Below are positions 29,225-37,542 of a stretch of DNA of 64,000 nt, piece after piece (the stretch's first letter is position 1; each line of letters opens with the position of its first letter). The position numbers were made by a program, and so were the translations under genes. This stretch comes from Bradyrhizobium sp. WSM3983 (GTDB taxonomy: Bacteria; Pseudomonadota; Alphaproteobacteria; Rhizobiales; Xanthobacteraceae): the NCBI RefSeq assembly GCF_000473045.1, contig NZ_AXAY01000017.1, positions 124,001-188,000 on the forward strand, read 5' to 3'. Under the pieces are notes generated by a model. The model saw only the letters and a program-made list of their open reading frames with translations, searched no databases and was not told the origin of the DNA.

Positions 29225-30937
29225 TCAGTCAAACTTGTAGGAGGCCTGCAGGAACGTGCCCCATCGCTCCATGCGATAGTTCGCAGGAAAGGTCCCCGCG
29301 GCAACAGGAGGGCTGTCTTCCTTTTGGGCTTGATTGGGGAGTACCTCGCTATGTTTTGGAGTCCACATGGCCCAATAGCGGGCGCCGACGCCGACGCTGA
29401 AATTATTGGTGATGAAATAAGACAGGACTCCCTCGACCTGCACACCACCGCCACCGCTCCCGCGTTGATCGCTGAAATACGTCAAGTCTCGCAACAAATG
29501 GTTGTCGCGGCCCTGGAAGTCTGTCCAAGGCAGGTAAGCAACATCAGCGCTGACGCGCCAACGGTCGAGCAACGTGGTCTCGGCGCTGAGGCCGACGCGC
29601 AGCGCATTCCAATTGGTGTCCTGGCTGCCGATGACCGTTTTGCCGCCGACTGCTTGACGGCATGGCGCTGAAGACGACGCGATCTGCGTGCATCCGGTCG
29701 CGTCAGAGTTCTGGCCGTAATAGGTCCAGCCCATAAACCCGCCGACCCTGAAGGCGGGACCGCGCAAGAAATCGTAACCCGCATCGGCCGTGTAGTACAT
29801 GAACCTTCCGTTCGCCTGGCCCGATGTCGTGTTAGAATAGGCGATGTTGTCAGCAATGCCCCAATCTTCATCATTCAAAGTTCCGTTGTTGAAGCGCCCG
29901 AGGCCGATATTGCCCTTCAGAAATATCCCCCAAGGGCTATCCACGCGTTCGAACAACTCACCGGAGATCGCATCCAGCTTGTGATAGGTGAGCCTTGATA
30001 CGAGCTCGCTCCCGACGTCCCATTGAAACCTTCCTCGACTCAGCCATAACCGTGTGCCGCTTTCCAGCGACCAACCCTGCGCGAAGGCAATCGGCGGCGC
30101 GCTGACGGGCGGCGTTGCCCCGTATAGCGGCGCGTCGGACCATCCCGGCGTCCGTGAGTCGGCATCAAAGTGGTAGTTCAGAGCAATTTTGCCGACGTGA
30201 TAGCTGCTGGACAGGCTGGTGATGTTGGCTGGCACCGTTGCCAACGGAAGCTGTACAGTCGAAGGGGTTGCCACACTCGGTCCGCCGAACCACAGATAAT
30301 CGTACTCAAGTCCAACGGACCATGCAGGCGTGAGCGCTCGCTCGACGCCGGCGCCGATTGTGCCACCGGCCCGACCATATTCGAAATGGGTGGCATTCTG
30401 CGGCGCCCAGCCATTCGGGCGGCCTTTGTGATGAAATTCGTTGTTGTTGGCGACATCGCCCTGATTGTGTTGCCAGGCCACGCCTCCCTTGAGATAAACC
30501 AGCGTGTGGCCCTGCGCGCCAAACGCATAACCCAGGCGACCGGTCCCGGTGACAAAGACGTTTGGACTCGCATTGCAGTTTGCGCTTACAACCGATCCGG
30601 AGACGGCAAGGCAGGTGTTCGTGCCATCCGACGCGGCCCCACTGGCATCCACTTCAACACCAAAAACCCAGCGGTCCATCTGCCAATTGTAGCCGATCTG
30701 ACCTCCCAGCGAGAACACAGGGGTATCGACGACATCCCCATAGATTGACGGACCATAAGGATCACTGAATGATGTCCGGCCGTAGCCGCCGCCAACGTGC
30801 GCGCCGAAATATCCTCCGGTCCAGCTCCACAGCACCGATGAGACTTTTACTGCGGGCTTAATATCCGCCGAATTGACCGCACCGCTTGCAACGAGCGCAG
30901 CTGTTGCTGCACCCCAAGAAAGAATTCCAGATCGCAT
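29225..30937 (-). CDS. outer membrane protein with two beta-barrel halves
   Basis: 570 residues. A signal peptide (to about SGAVNSADIKP) is followed by an Omp25/Omp31-like barrel (~35-260: GGYFGAHVGGGYG, LGGQIGYNWQ, GTGRLGYAFG, GLEYDYLWFG, ALNYHF). A second barrel of ~290 residues follows (~280-570: RFQWDVGSELVSRLTYHKLDA, TADAGYDFLRGPAFRVGG, RVSADVAYLPW, SVGVGARYW) and ends FLQASYKFD. The second half resembles omptin-like/surface-protease barrels in outline. The gene appears monocistronic. The Omp25-like half alone is a normal protein of ~250 residues, so this is a fusion of two barrel types. Role unknown; possibly surface or host interaction. Confidence 0.8.
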   Translation of the reverse strand: MRSGILSWGAATAALVASGAVNSADIKPAVKVSSVLWSWTGGYFGAHVGGGYGRTSFSDPYGPSIYGDVVDTPVFSLGGQIGYNWQMDRWVFGVEVDASGAASDGTNTCLAVSGSVVSANCNASPNVFVTGTGRLGYAFGAQGHTLVYLKGGVAWQHNQGDVANNNEFHHKGRPNGWAPQNATHFEYGRAGGTIGAGVERALTPAWSVGLEYDYLWFGGPSVATPSTVQLPLATVPANITSLSSSYHVGKIALNYHFDADSRTPGWSDAPLYGATPPVSAPPIAFAQGWSLESGTRLWLSRGRFQWDVGSELVSRLTYHKLDAISGELFERVDSPWGIFLKGNIGLGRFNNGTLNDEDWGIADNIAYSNTTSGQANGRFMYYTADAGYDFLRGPAFRVGGFMGWTYYGQNSDATGCTQIASSSAPCRQAVGGKTVIGSQDTNWNALRVGLSAETTLLDRWRVSADVAYLPWTDFQGRDNHLLRDLTYFSDQRGSGGGGVQVEGVLSYFITNNFSVGVGARYWAMWTPKHSEVLPNQAQKEDSPPVAAGTFPANYRMERWGTFLQASYKFD

Positions 30938-31312
30938 CTCACCTCACGAAACACAACGCGCGCGCCATCTTCCAAGCCCGAATGGCCGATGTTGTTGGCA
31001 CCGCTTCCACGCCGCCTAGGTGTGCAGGATCTACGCCAATGCACACGACGCGCATTGCCTGCGGTTTGGTTGGCGATGTCGTCCTTTCCTCTCAAGGATG
31101 GCGGATTCGAAACGCGATGCGTATGCAGACCGACACAAAGCGCGTGTGCCCCATGTTCGGCCAGTCCAGAGCGAATACGTCACCGCTCGTTTTCGAAGTG
31201 GTTCGTTGCTCCAGGCTCGCCGAAACCGCACAATGCGATTGCGTTTACCTACGTGACGGCATAGCCAATGCTCAACGGCCAGAGGCCACCAATGAGAGCT
31301 TCCATTCGAGGA
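30938..31312. other. intergenic stretch
   Basis: About 375 bp upstream of the outer-membrane protein gene and downstream of the methyltransferase gene, both on the minus strand. It should hold the promoter for the former. No clear -24/-12 site, nod box or gene was found. Confidence 0.35.
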
Positions 31313-32266
31313 TCACGCATCCAAAATGATTAAGCGCTTTGGGGGCGTAAAGTATCGATATTTGCCGGCAAGCGTACCGTTAACAAACTGAAGGCCGTGA
31401 TCGCCATAGATCATATCCTCACGAACGTAGCCATCGGCTAGGGCTTCTTGATTGTTGCCTCCAACTGTCTTCTGAGCGATTGTCATCATCTGCCCGCCTG
31501 ACGGCGGCCCGAACATGTCAATTGCGGCAGCGCGTCGTGTGCCAAGTTTCAAGGCATCAAACTGTTTGGCCGGAATCACTCCGGCTGCCTTGATGGGCTC
31601 AGCTCTCATTCGCGGGAGATTTTCAGATCCAACTGGCTTACGAGCCACAACCTTCTCGATGCAGTGAGAATGAATTGGAATGCCGGGGTGCGAGTCCCAT
31701 TTAATGTAATGATCGGACCGTAAGATCTCCCAGCCGGCTTTCGCATAGATAGCCTCAAGCTCTCCACGCGAGAATGACTTCTTGTGACCGCAGGCCAAAC
31801 TCTCCTCAGGGATAGGATGGTCTGCTTGATCGAGCGTGTTGGTGAAGCAGTGGAACCCTCCAGGCCGTGTCCGATCCAATAAGACCGACACGAGCGGTTT
31901 CCAGACGGCCCGCTCCGTGAAATGCAACACGCAGTGCGCTATAAAGACGTCGAGGTAAGCAGGCGACTGGAACGCTTCAACAGCAGCGACACCGCTCGCT
32001 ATATTCACGCCAAGAGCGCCTGCGAGCCGATTCAGTTTGGAGACAGCGGCTTCAGATATATCGCTTGCGATGACCTGATGACCAAGCTGAGCCAAATAGA
32101 GGACGTTGCGCCCCTCGCCGCAACCCAGCTCGACAATCACACTCTTGGCGCGCAGAGCTGGGGTTATCTCGAAGATTTCGGGACTCGGACCCCCCATACA
32201 CGAGACGTCGTGGTCGGCGTAGCCCGAGTCCCACCAAAAGTGTGAATCCTTCGCCATCTGTTGCAT
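31313..32266 (-). CDS. class I SAM-dependent methyltransferase with extra C-terminal domain
   Basis: 317 residues. The Rossmann-type motif I reads VIVELGCGEGRNVLYLAQLG (~45-64), the acidic loop VIASDISEAAV follows, and FIAHCVLHFTE is motif IV. This first ~200 residues resemble TehB/UbiE-like methyltransferases. The last ~110 residues (from about VVARKPVG to YRYFTPPKRLIILDA) form an additional domain I do not recognise. The ATG at 32266 lies 8 bp after the stop of the radical SAM gene, so the two form an operon and probably one pathway. It is not NodS, whose sequence differs. Confidence 0.83.
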   Translation of the reverse strand: MQQMAKDSHFWWDSGYADHDVSCMGGPSPEIFEITPALRAKSVIVELGCGEGRNVLYLAQLGHQVIASDISEAAVSKLNRLAGALGVNIASGVAAVEAFQSPAYLDVFIAHCVLHFTERAVWKPLVSVLLDRTRPGGFHCFTNTLDQADHPIPEESLACGHKKSFSRGELEAIYAKAGWEILRSDHYIKWDSHPGIPIHSHCIEKVVARKPVGSENLPRMRAEPIKAAGVIPAKQFDALKLGTRRAAAIDMFGPPSGGQMMTIAQKTVGGNNQEALADGYVREDMIYGDHGLQFVNGTLAGKYRYFTPPKRLIILDA

Positions 32267-32274
32267 GCCTGACC

Positions 32275-33627
32275 TTACGCTGCCTGATATTGTTCCTCGA
32301 GGGCTGCCATCCTGCCCGAGTAAAACATCCGAGCTATGATGCTGGAGTACTTAAACCCCGTTCGAGTCAGTTGATAAGCGTCACCATCTGCCAAATTCAC
32401 GAGTTGCAGAGATTCAAGGGCCTTGAGTTCGTCGCCAAAATCAGCCGCGAGCGCTCGTCCGAATACTGCAGCGTAATTACTTCTGCTCAAAGCTGACAAC
32501 GTGAGGCCAAGCAGGACGTAACGACGCCGAAGATCATCCTGCGTCAGCCTGATTCCGTGCGATGCTATCGCGTCGGGATCGAAGGGGCGAGCCGAGAAGG
32601 CGTTGATGATGGGCGAAGCCGCACTCGAGGCTACGGCATAGTCCGTGCTACAATGATATTGGCCAAAATAACTCCTGGCGCCGGCCCCCAGTCCTAGCAG
32701 GGGCGTTCCCTTGAAATCCGACACCTCCTGCCGGTAGGCATGATCGCCAGCGATCCTGGTGAAACGTGTGAAGGATTCCTGGCGGTAACCTTTGGACGCC
32801 ATCAGGGCGACGTTCTGATCGTAGACCTCATACTTTTCCGCCTCAGAGAGGAATAGTTCGGGATTGTGCGCCTTCGAGATAGTGATGCTCGTCATCGGAC
32901 GAACAACAGCGGGATACAGAGAGAGAGTCTGCGGCTCATAGTCGAGCACCCGGCCAAGCGAAGAGATCAAAGAGTCACGGGTTTGACCACGCAAGCCGAA
33001 GATCAGATCAAGATTGACGTGAGAAAAACGCGCGATGAGGGCTTTGATTGCCGCTTCTGCAGTCTGGAGCGAGTATGGCCTGCCAGAGTGCGCAAGCTCG
33101 CCGGGTTCCATGCTTTGGATGCCCATGCTCATTCTGTCGACGCCAAGTGCCTTCAGGCAATCCAGGAGGTTGTTGTCGACAGAGTCTGGCGTGCTCTCGA
33201 TCGTAGTCTCACATCGCGAGCTTCGTTTTGGAAAGGCTACATCGAGGGCGGCGAAAAGCTCACCGAATTGATGCTGCGTCAGAAGGGTTGGAGTGCCGCC
33301 GCCGAAATAGAGACTTACAACCTCTCGATCTCCGAAATATTCTCCATATCGAGCGATGTGCTCCACCAGTCGGTTGACGTAAAACGCCCGGGTCTCCCGT
33401 CTATGGCGCGTTGTAAGAAAAAGCGTGCAGTAGGTGCAGCGATAGCGACAGAACGGAATATGGATATAGATGTTGATTTGCTTTGAGCGATTGGCCTGCC
33501 CAACGACATCAGTCATGCGGAGGGGCTGGGAAAAAGCCCGGTATACTCGCTTCGAAGGATAGCCGTAGACATAGGTTGGCAGCTCCTTGTTCGCTATATT
33601 TGTCCGAAGAAAGTCCAGACGATCCAT
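32275..33627 (-). CDS. HemN/HemW-like radical SAM enzyme
   Basis: 450 residues. The iron-sulfur motif CRYRCTYC (CxxxCxYC, ~60-67) sits in IYIHIPFCRYRCTYCTLF; the glycine-rich SAM-binding strand SLYFGGGTPTLL follows (~107), then GVDRMSMGIQSM and DLIFGLRGQT. A C-terminal HemN-type domain is present (GIRLTQDDLRRRYVLLGL). The motif is CxxxCxYCxL, without the fourth Cys of true HemN oxygen-independent coproporphyrinogen oxidases, so it is unlikely to make protoporphyrin. The downstream gene, 8 bp away, is a SAM methyltransferase. HemN-like enzymes paired with methyltransferases are known in natural-product cyclopropanation and C-methylation, which is one inference for this pair. ATG at 33627. Confidence 0.87.
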   Translation of the reverse strand: MDRLDFLRTNIANKELPTYVYGYPSKRVYRAFSQPLRMTDVVGQANRSKQINIYIHIPFCRYRCTYCTLFLTTRHRRETRAFYVNRLVEHIARYGEYFGDREVVSLYFGGGTPTLLTQHQFGELFAALDVAFPKRSSRCETTIESTPDSVDNNLLDCLKALGVDRMSMGIQSMEPGELAHSGRPYSLQTAEAAIKALIARFSHVNLDLIFGLRGQTRDSLISSLGRVLDYEPQTLSLYPAVVRPMTSITISKAHNPELFLSEAEKYEVYDQNVALMASKGYRQESFTRFTRIAGDHAYRQEVSDFKGTPLLGLGAGARSYFGQYHCSTDYAVASSAASPIINAFSARPFDPDAIASHGIRLTQDDLRRRYVLLGLTLSALSRSNYAAVFGRALAADFGDELKALESLQLVNLADGDAYQLTRTGFKYSSIIARMFYSGRMAALEEQYQAA

Positions 33628-33730
33628 GGCTTAACCCGTTGATTGCCGAAGCAGATGAATGCCCGAACGCCGTCTTCCCGAGCGCCACAAGTTCATTACT
33701 TATGACAATCAGCAGTTTCCCTGGAAGCTG

Positions 33731-34159
33731 CTAAACCGTATCCAGGACTGCGTTTGCGCCACTTATGTCCTTCGATCGAATCGTGCGGCTTATGTGCAAG
33801 AAACCAAATGCGCGCATGGCTACAGCGACTGCTGCGCCGCCATTCCGCCAACTGCTCCCATAAACGGTCAAGTCCACCTTTTCGAGGTTGCGGTCGCCTT
33901 TTTCAGGAGTTAATTCGATGAGACCAAAGGGTGACATATCGGTCTTCGTTGTCGGCTCCTTCTCAAATGCGAAGATCAGTAAGTGAGGCCGGTTGGCAGC
34001 TCCTGCCGCCCCGTAATGAGAGAAACTCAAGAGTCGTGCCAACTGCGCAAGACGGGTCCCAGAAGAGCCGTTCTGCATTTTGTTCAACAGCTTAACTGCG
34101 AGCGCAGCGGCAAGTCGGCCGAACATCACGTGTCGCGGATGCGACGCGATCCGATCCAC
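33731..34159 (-). CDS. hypothetical protein upstream of the radical SAM gene
   Basis: 142-residue frame starting GTG at 34159 with GAGG about five bases upstream. The middle reads as plausible protein (RPHLLIFAFEKEPTTKTDMSPF; LTPEKGDRNLEKVDLTVYGS). It has no signal peptide or membrane segment, and I recognise no family. It is on the same strand as the radical SAM gene and 103 bp upstream, so it could be its first operon partner. A non-coding frame is the alternative. Confidence 0.4.
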   Translation of the reverse strand: MDRIASHPRHVMFGRLAAALAVKLLNKMQNGSSGTRLAQLARLLSFSHYGAAGAANRPHLLIFAFEKEPTTKTDMSPFGLIELTPEKGDRNLEKVDLTVYGSSWRNGGAAVAVAMRAFGFLHISRTIRSKDISGANAVLDTV

Positions 34160-34632
34160 TTGACCTCGGGACTAAGCACCTAGGCACTCCGGTCACCCGA
34201 CGTAGCGGATCATGTTCGGATATCCAAGAATCTCCGTCGTTCTCAGGCCACCACCTTGAGGTCTTTAGTGGTGTAGCTCGCCGACGCGATTTGGCTGTCC
34301 GTTAGTGATGCCTGTCAAGACGTCGCTGAACTAGGCGGCGGGATTGGCGCCGGGCGCCTGAGGTTAAGCGGTCGTCCTTGTTAATCGCTCTAAACGGACG
34401 GCAGTCGATCCCCGTCCCGCCGCCTGGAGCGGCGCGATGCTGACGCTCCTGCGGCTGCTTTGCCAGATGAGAAGCTGAGGCGTCCGTCTGTCGATTCACA
34501 TTCGACCTTTATCGGACGACCTCGATCCGGACGAATCGATTCTACAATCGCCAAGTCGATGCTGTGCTGGTGAGCGCACGCTGGTGACTGTCATCACCAC
34601 CAGCAAACGCACGCTTTGTTGATGCCCGATGT
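34160..34632. other. gene-poor stretch upstream of the NifA-type site
   Basis: About 470 bp with no gene I can support. Short minus-strand frames (34302-34499, 34496-34705) have no recognisable motif. The segment precedes the upstream activator and sigma-54 promoter of the next operon. Confidence 0.35.
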
Positions 34633-34648
34633 TGTCGGGTTTGTAACA
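34633..34648 (+). promoter_or_regulatory. NifA-type upstream activator sequence
   Basis: TGTCGGGTTTGTAACA is an exact TGT-N10-ACA, the binding pattern of NifA. It sits about 110 bp before the -24 element at 34748, within the usual 80-150 bp range. One such match is easy to find by chance, but the pairing with a near-perfect -24/-12 site makes it credible. Confidence 0.65.
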
Positions 34649-34745
34649 GCGGTCTGCGGCCAGGTCGGGATCACAACAACGTTCTGATAGGCCGCTCGCG
34701 CGCACTATCTGCTTTCACAGCACGGAGTTTTTCTCGGATGCAGTC

Positions 34746-34762
34746 TTGGCACGATCATTGCC
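34746..34762 (+). promoter_or_regulatory. sigma-54 (-24/-12) promoter of the sxtJ-carbamoyltransferase operon
   Basis: TTGGCACGATCATTGCC matches the sigma-54 consensus TGGCACG-N4-TTGC, with GG at 34748-34749 and GC at 34760-34761 (N10 between). The transcription start is expected near 34773. Downstream on the same strand are a leader frame, SxtJ-like, DUF5989-like, carbamoyltransferase and SGNH genes. Confidence 0.82.
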
Positions 34763-34811
34763 AAGCCCTGACCGGGCGTTGTCAACGCCAACCGGGAACT
34801 CCGAGGAGAGC

Positions 34812-35033
34812 ATGAGTACCGTCTCCACTGGCAATGTCGCAGAAATCAGGGGCTGCGCTACCCGTCCACGTCACAGCGAGTCTGTAGCCATCCAACACAA
34901 GCTGGCTCGACGTCGCGGAGACGAACGCAACCGTCGCGAGAGCAATCGCCCTTGGAATAATGTCGTCCGGACTTCTGGCTCAGATCGCCACAGTATCGGA
35001 GTATCGGCCATTCTTGTGAGCCACGATACGTAG
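34812..35033 (+). CDS. small leader ORF of unknown function
   Basis: 73-residue frame starting with ATG at 34812 directly after GAGGAGAG, an excellent ribosome site, and ending 13 bp before the SxtJ-like gene. It is the first possible gene of the sigma-54 transcript. The sequence (MSTVSTGNVAEIRG, then Arg-rich, ending AILVSHDT) has no membrane segment or known motif. It might be a real small protein, a translated leader, or chance. Confidence 0.42.
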   Translation: MSTVSTGNVAEIRGCATRPRHSESVAIQHKLARRRGDERNRRESNRPWNNVVRTSGSDRHSIGVSAILVSHDT

Positions 35034-35046
35034 CAGGGGGCATAGC

Positions 35047-35448
35047 ATGAGAGTGCCGGCCAAACTGCCGTCCAATCGACGCTTCGGCCTCACATTTTGC
35101 GCCGTATTTCTTGCGCTGGGCGCAGGCGCGGCCATCAAGGGACAAGTCGCTGCCGCTTACGTGTCGCTGTTTGCGGTTGGTGTCGCATTCGGCGGCCTAG
35201 CATTGATCGTCCCGCGAATGCTCGCGCCGCCCAACCTACTCTGGTTCTACTTCGGCGAATTGCTCGGACGGATCGTCAGCCCGCTGGTTCTTGGCATCAT
35301 GTATTTCGGGCTTCTAGTACCGATCGCCTTCATCGCTCGCTTGCTCGGGCGCGATGAGCTTCATTTGAAGCGACGACCGGTCGCAAGTTACTGGATCAGT
35401 CGTAGCCCGCCAGGCCCGACAGGTCGGTCCTTCACACACCAGTTCTGA
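35047..35448 (+). CDS. SxtJ-family membrane protein
   Basis: 133 residues with three hydrophobic segments (FGLTFCAVFLALGAGAAI; VSLFAVGVAFGGLALIVP; the segment around VLGIMYFGLLVPIAFI). The phrase APPNLLWFYFGELLGRIVSPLVLGIMYF is typical of the SxtJ family, named from saxitoxin clusters and often found beside carbamoyltransferases in polysaccharide loci. Function unknown. It precedes the DUF5989-like gene by 7 bp and the carbamoyltransferase soon after. ATG start. Confidence 0.8.
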   Translation: MRVPAKLPSNRRFGLTFCAVFLALGAGAAIKGQVAAAYVSLFAVGVAFGGLALIVPRMLAPPNLLWFYFGELLGRIVSPLVLGIMYFGLLVPIAFIARLLGRDELHLKRRPVASYWISRSPPGPTGRSFTHQF

Positions 35449-35455
35449 GGCGCAT

Positions 35456-35608
35456 ATGTTTCTCTTCATCAAGGAACTCTGGGCTTTCATGCGTGTTCGC
35501 AAAAAGATGTGGCTCGCCCCCCCAATTCTTCTCATGGTTGTCGTAGCCGCTCTGCTAGTTCTGGCGCAGGGCTCTGTCATGGCGCCGTTCGTTTACACGC
35601 TGTTCTGA
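35456..35608 (+). CDS. DUF5989 (SxtK-like) small membrane protein
   Basis: 50-residue protein starting at ATG 35456 and ending at TGA 35606-35608. The N-terminus MFLFIKELWAFMRVRKKMWL is followed by one transmembrane helix (PPILLMVVVAALLVLAQGS) and a short tail. Length, the ELWxFMRxRKKxWLxP motif and position between an SxtJ-like gene and a carbamoyltransferase match the DUF5989/SxtK family. Function unknown. It lies 3 bp before the next start, so it is tightly coupled. Confidence 0.8.
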   Translation: MFLFIKELWAFMRVRKKMWLAPPILLMVVVAALLVLAQGSVMAPFVYTLF

Positions 35609-35611
35609 CCA

Positions 35612-37447
35612 GTGAATATCCTGGGTATCTCAGCTTACTACCATGACTCTGCCGCTTGTCTCGTCTCAGACGGCCAACTGGTAGCTGCCGCGCAGGAAGA
35701 GCGCTTCACGCGGAAAAAACACGATCCAGGCTTTCCTGCCTGTGCGGCTCGTTACTGTCTCCGCGCTGCAGGGCTATGTCCAGCCGACGTCGACTATGTA
35801 GTCTTCTACGACAAGCCCTTTAGCAAATTCGAGCGGATATTTGAAACCTATCTAGCTTTCGCGCCAAAGGGATTTAAGAGTTTCGCAACGTCGATGCCGG
35901 TTTGGCTAAAGGACAAGCTGTTTCAAAGAACGTTGATTGCTGAGGCCCTGAACGAGCACCTCGGGAATGATGTTGATTGGTCGAGCCGACTCCGCTTTTC
36001 AGAGCACCATCTCAGTCACGCAGCGTCAGCGTTCTTCCCGTCGCCATTTCACGAAGCCGCAGTGTTAACGATGGATGGTGTCGGAGAGTGGACGACCACC
36101 TCGCTTGCGATCGGTAAGGGAAAGGAACTATCAGTCTACAAGGAGATTCACTTTCCGCATTCGCTTGGCTTGTTGTACTCAGCCTTCACGTACTACATCG
36201 GTTTCAAGGTAAACTCCGGTGAGTACAAGGTAATGGGACTGGCGCCCTATGGCGAGCCAAAGTATGTGCAACTGATAAAGGAGCACCTGATCGACATCAA
36301 GGAGGATGGGTCATTCCACCTGGACATGAGCTTCTTTGACTACTGTACCGGACTGACAATGACCAATAGTCGCTTCGAGACGCTATTTGGTGGCCCGGCC
36401 AGGCGCCCGGAAACTGGGTTGACGCAGAGGGAGATGGATCTAGCGGCCTCCATTCAGGCCATTACCGAAGAGGTCGTCCTAAGGCTTGCAAAAGAAATCC
36501 GGACCACAACCGGCCAGAGAAATCTCTGCCTCGCAGGAGGAGTGGCGCTTAATTGTGTGGCGAACGGAAAGCTCTTGCGGGAAGAGCTCTTCGACAACAT
36601 CTGGATTCAGCCGGCATCTGGCGACGCCGGCGGCGCAGTGGGCGCAGCACTGGCTGCCTACCATCTCATGCTTGAAAAGCCGAGGAGCATCCATGCGGGC
36701 GACAGCATGAACGGCGCGTACCTCGGACCGGAGTTCAGTCAGCGCGAAATCGAAGAGCGTCTAGGAAAGGCCGGCGCGGTATTCACGGCCGAATTCGATG
36801 AAGCACTGATTGACAGTGTCGCACATGCTCTGGTCGACGGTAAGTCGGTTGGGTGGATGCAGGGTCGGATGGAGTTCGGCCCGCGAGCGCTCGGCGGACG
36901 TTCCATCATTGCTGATCCCCGCTCACCGACTGTCCAGAAGCAGCTAAATCTCAAGGTGAAGTATCGCGAGTCGTTCCGCCCATTTGCGCCGAGTGTTTTG
37001 CGAGAGGACGTGTCGCAATGGTTTCAGCTTCATTCCGACAGCCCCTATATGCTCCTTGTGGCCGACGTGCTGAGCACCAAGCAGTTGCCGATGTCGGAAA
37101 AGCAAAAGCAGCTCTTCGGTATCGATAAATTGAACGTCGTGCGCGCGGAAATTCCGGCCGTCACACACGTGGACTACTCCGCGCGCGTGCAGACTGTGCA
37201 CAGCACGACCAATCCGCGGTTTCACAGACTGATATCGAAGTTCAAGGAACTAACCGGATGCCCTGTTCTCGTGAACACCTCATTCAACGTTCGAGGAGAA
37301 CCGATCGTTTGCACTCCAGAGGATGCGTTCCGCTGTTTCATGGGGACGGACATCGAAATGCTGGCCGTCGGCAATTCGCTCTTACGGAAGGAAGACCAGA
37401 GCAGAACTTTAATGAAGAACTATCGTCGTTGCTATGAACTCGATTAG
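35612..37447 (+). CDS. NodU/CmcH family carbamoyltransferase
   Basis: 611 residues, starting with GTG at 35612. The N-terminal kinase-like domain begins MNILGISAYYHDSAACLV, with metal-binding EHHLSHAASAFFPSPF, MDGVGEWTT, and KVMGLAPYG. The C-terminal Sua5-like domain has GRMEFGPRALGGRSIIADPR, RESFRPFAPSVL and CPVLVNTSFNVRGEPIVCTPEDA. It transfers carbamoyl from carbamoyl phosphate via carbamoyl-adenylate to a hydroxyl on a sugar or metabolite. Nodulation NodU is a relative, but the SxtJ-DUF5989 neighbours point to the SxtI-like/polysaccharide branch, so I do not name it nodU. The sigma-54/NifA-type promoter suggests expression during nitrogen fixation. Confidence 0.9.
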   Translation: MNILGISAYYHDSAACLVSDGQLVAAAQEERFTRKKHDPGFPACAARYCLRAAGLCPADVDYVVFYDKPFSKFERIFETYLAFAPKGFKSFATSMPVWLKDKLFQRTLIAEALNEHLGNDVDWSSRLRFSEHHLSHAASAFFPSPFHEAAVLTMDGVGEWTTTSLAIGKGKELSVYKEIHFPHSLGLLYSAFTYYIGFKVNSGEYKVMGLAPYGEPKYVQLIKEHLIDIKEDGSFHLDMSFFDYCTGLTMTNSRFETLFGGPARRPETGLTQREMDLAASIQAITEEVVLRLAKEIRTTTGQRNLCLAGGVALNCVANGKLLREELFDNIWIQPASGDAGGAVGAALAAYHLMLEKPRSIHAGDSMNGAYLGPEFSQREIEERLGKAGAVFTAEFDEALIDSVAHALVDGKSVGWMQGRMEFGPRALGGRSIIADPRSPTVQKQLNLKVKYRESFRPFAPSVLREDVSQWFQLHSDSPYMLLVADVLSTKQLPMSEKQKQLFGIDKLNVVRAEIPAVTHVDYSARVQTVHSTTNPRFHRLISKFKELTGCPVLVNTSFNVRGEPIVCTPEDAFRCFMGTDIEMLAVGNSLLRKEDQSRTLMKNYRRCYELD

Positions 37448-37542
37448 AACGCGACGCGTTCAAGCTGTGCGCCCGGCAGCCGTCGTGATTTCTACCTCCT
37501 TTACGAACGATTTCGGCGCGCATTTCGAGGAAAACCATCCAC

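Noticed and set aside
31313..32266. Calling the methyltransferase nodS
   Set aside because: It is longer (317 residues) with an extra C-terminal domain, and is paired with a radical SAM gene; no NodS-type sequence was seen.
34525..34549. Degenerate nod-box-like sequence (ATCC, then AATCGATTCTAC)
   Set aside because: Aligning it to the nod box needs one inserted and one deleted base, and the 5' half (ATCCAT...GATG) is absent. The sigma-54 promoter nearby explains the operon better.
34302..34705. Short frames thought to be transposase remnants
   Set aside because: No recognisable transposase motif on either strand; the segment instead contains the NifA-type site.
35612..37447. Naming the carbamoyltransferase nodU
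   Set aside because: It belongs to the NodU/CmcH family, but its SxtJ and DUF5989 neighbours, the absence of nodS/nodI/nodJ, and the sigma-54 rather than nod-box control argue against the Nod-factor enzyme.
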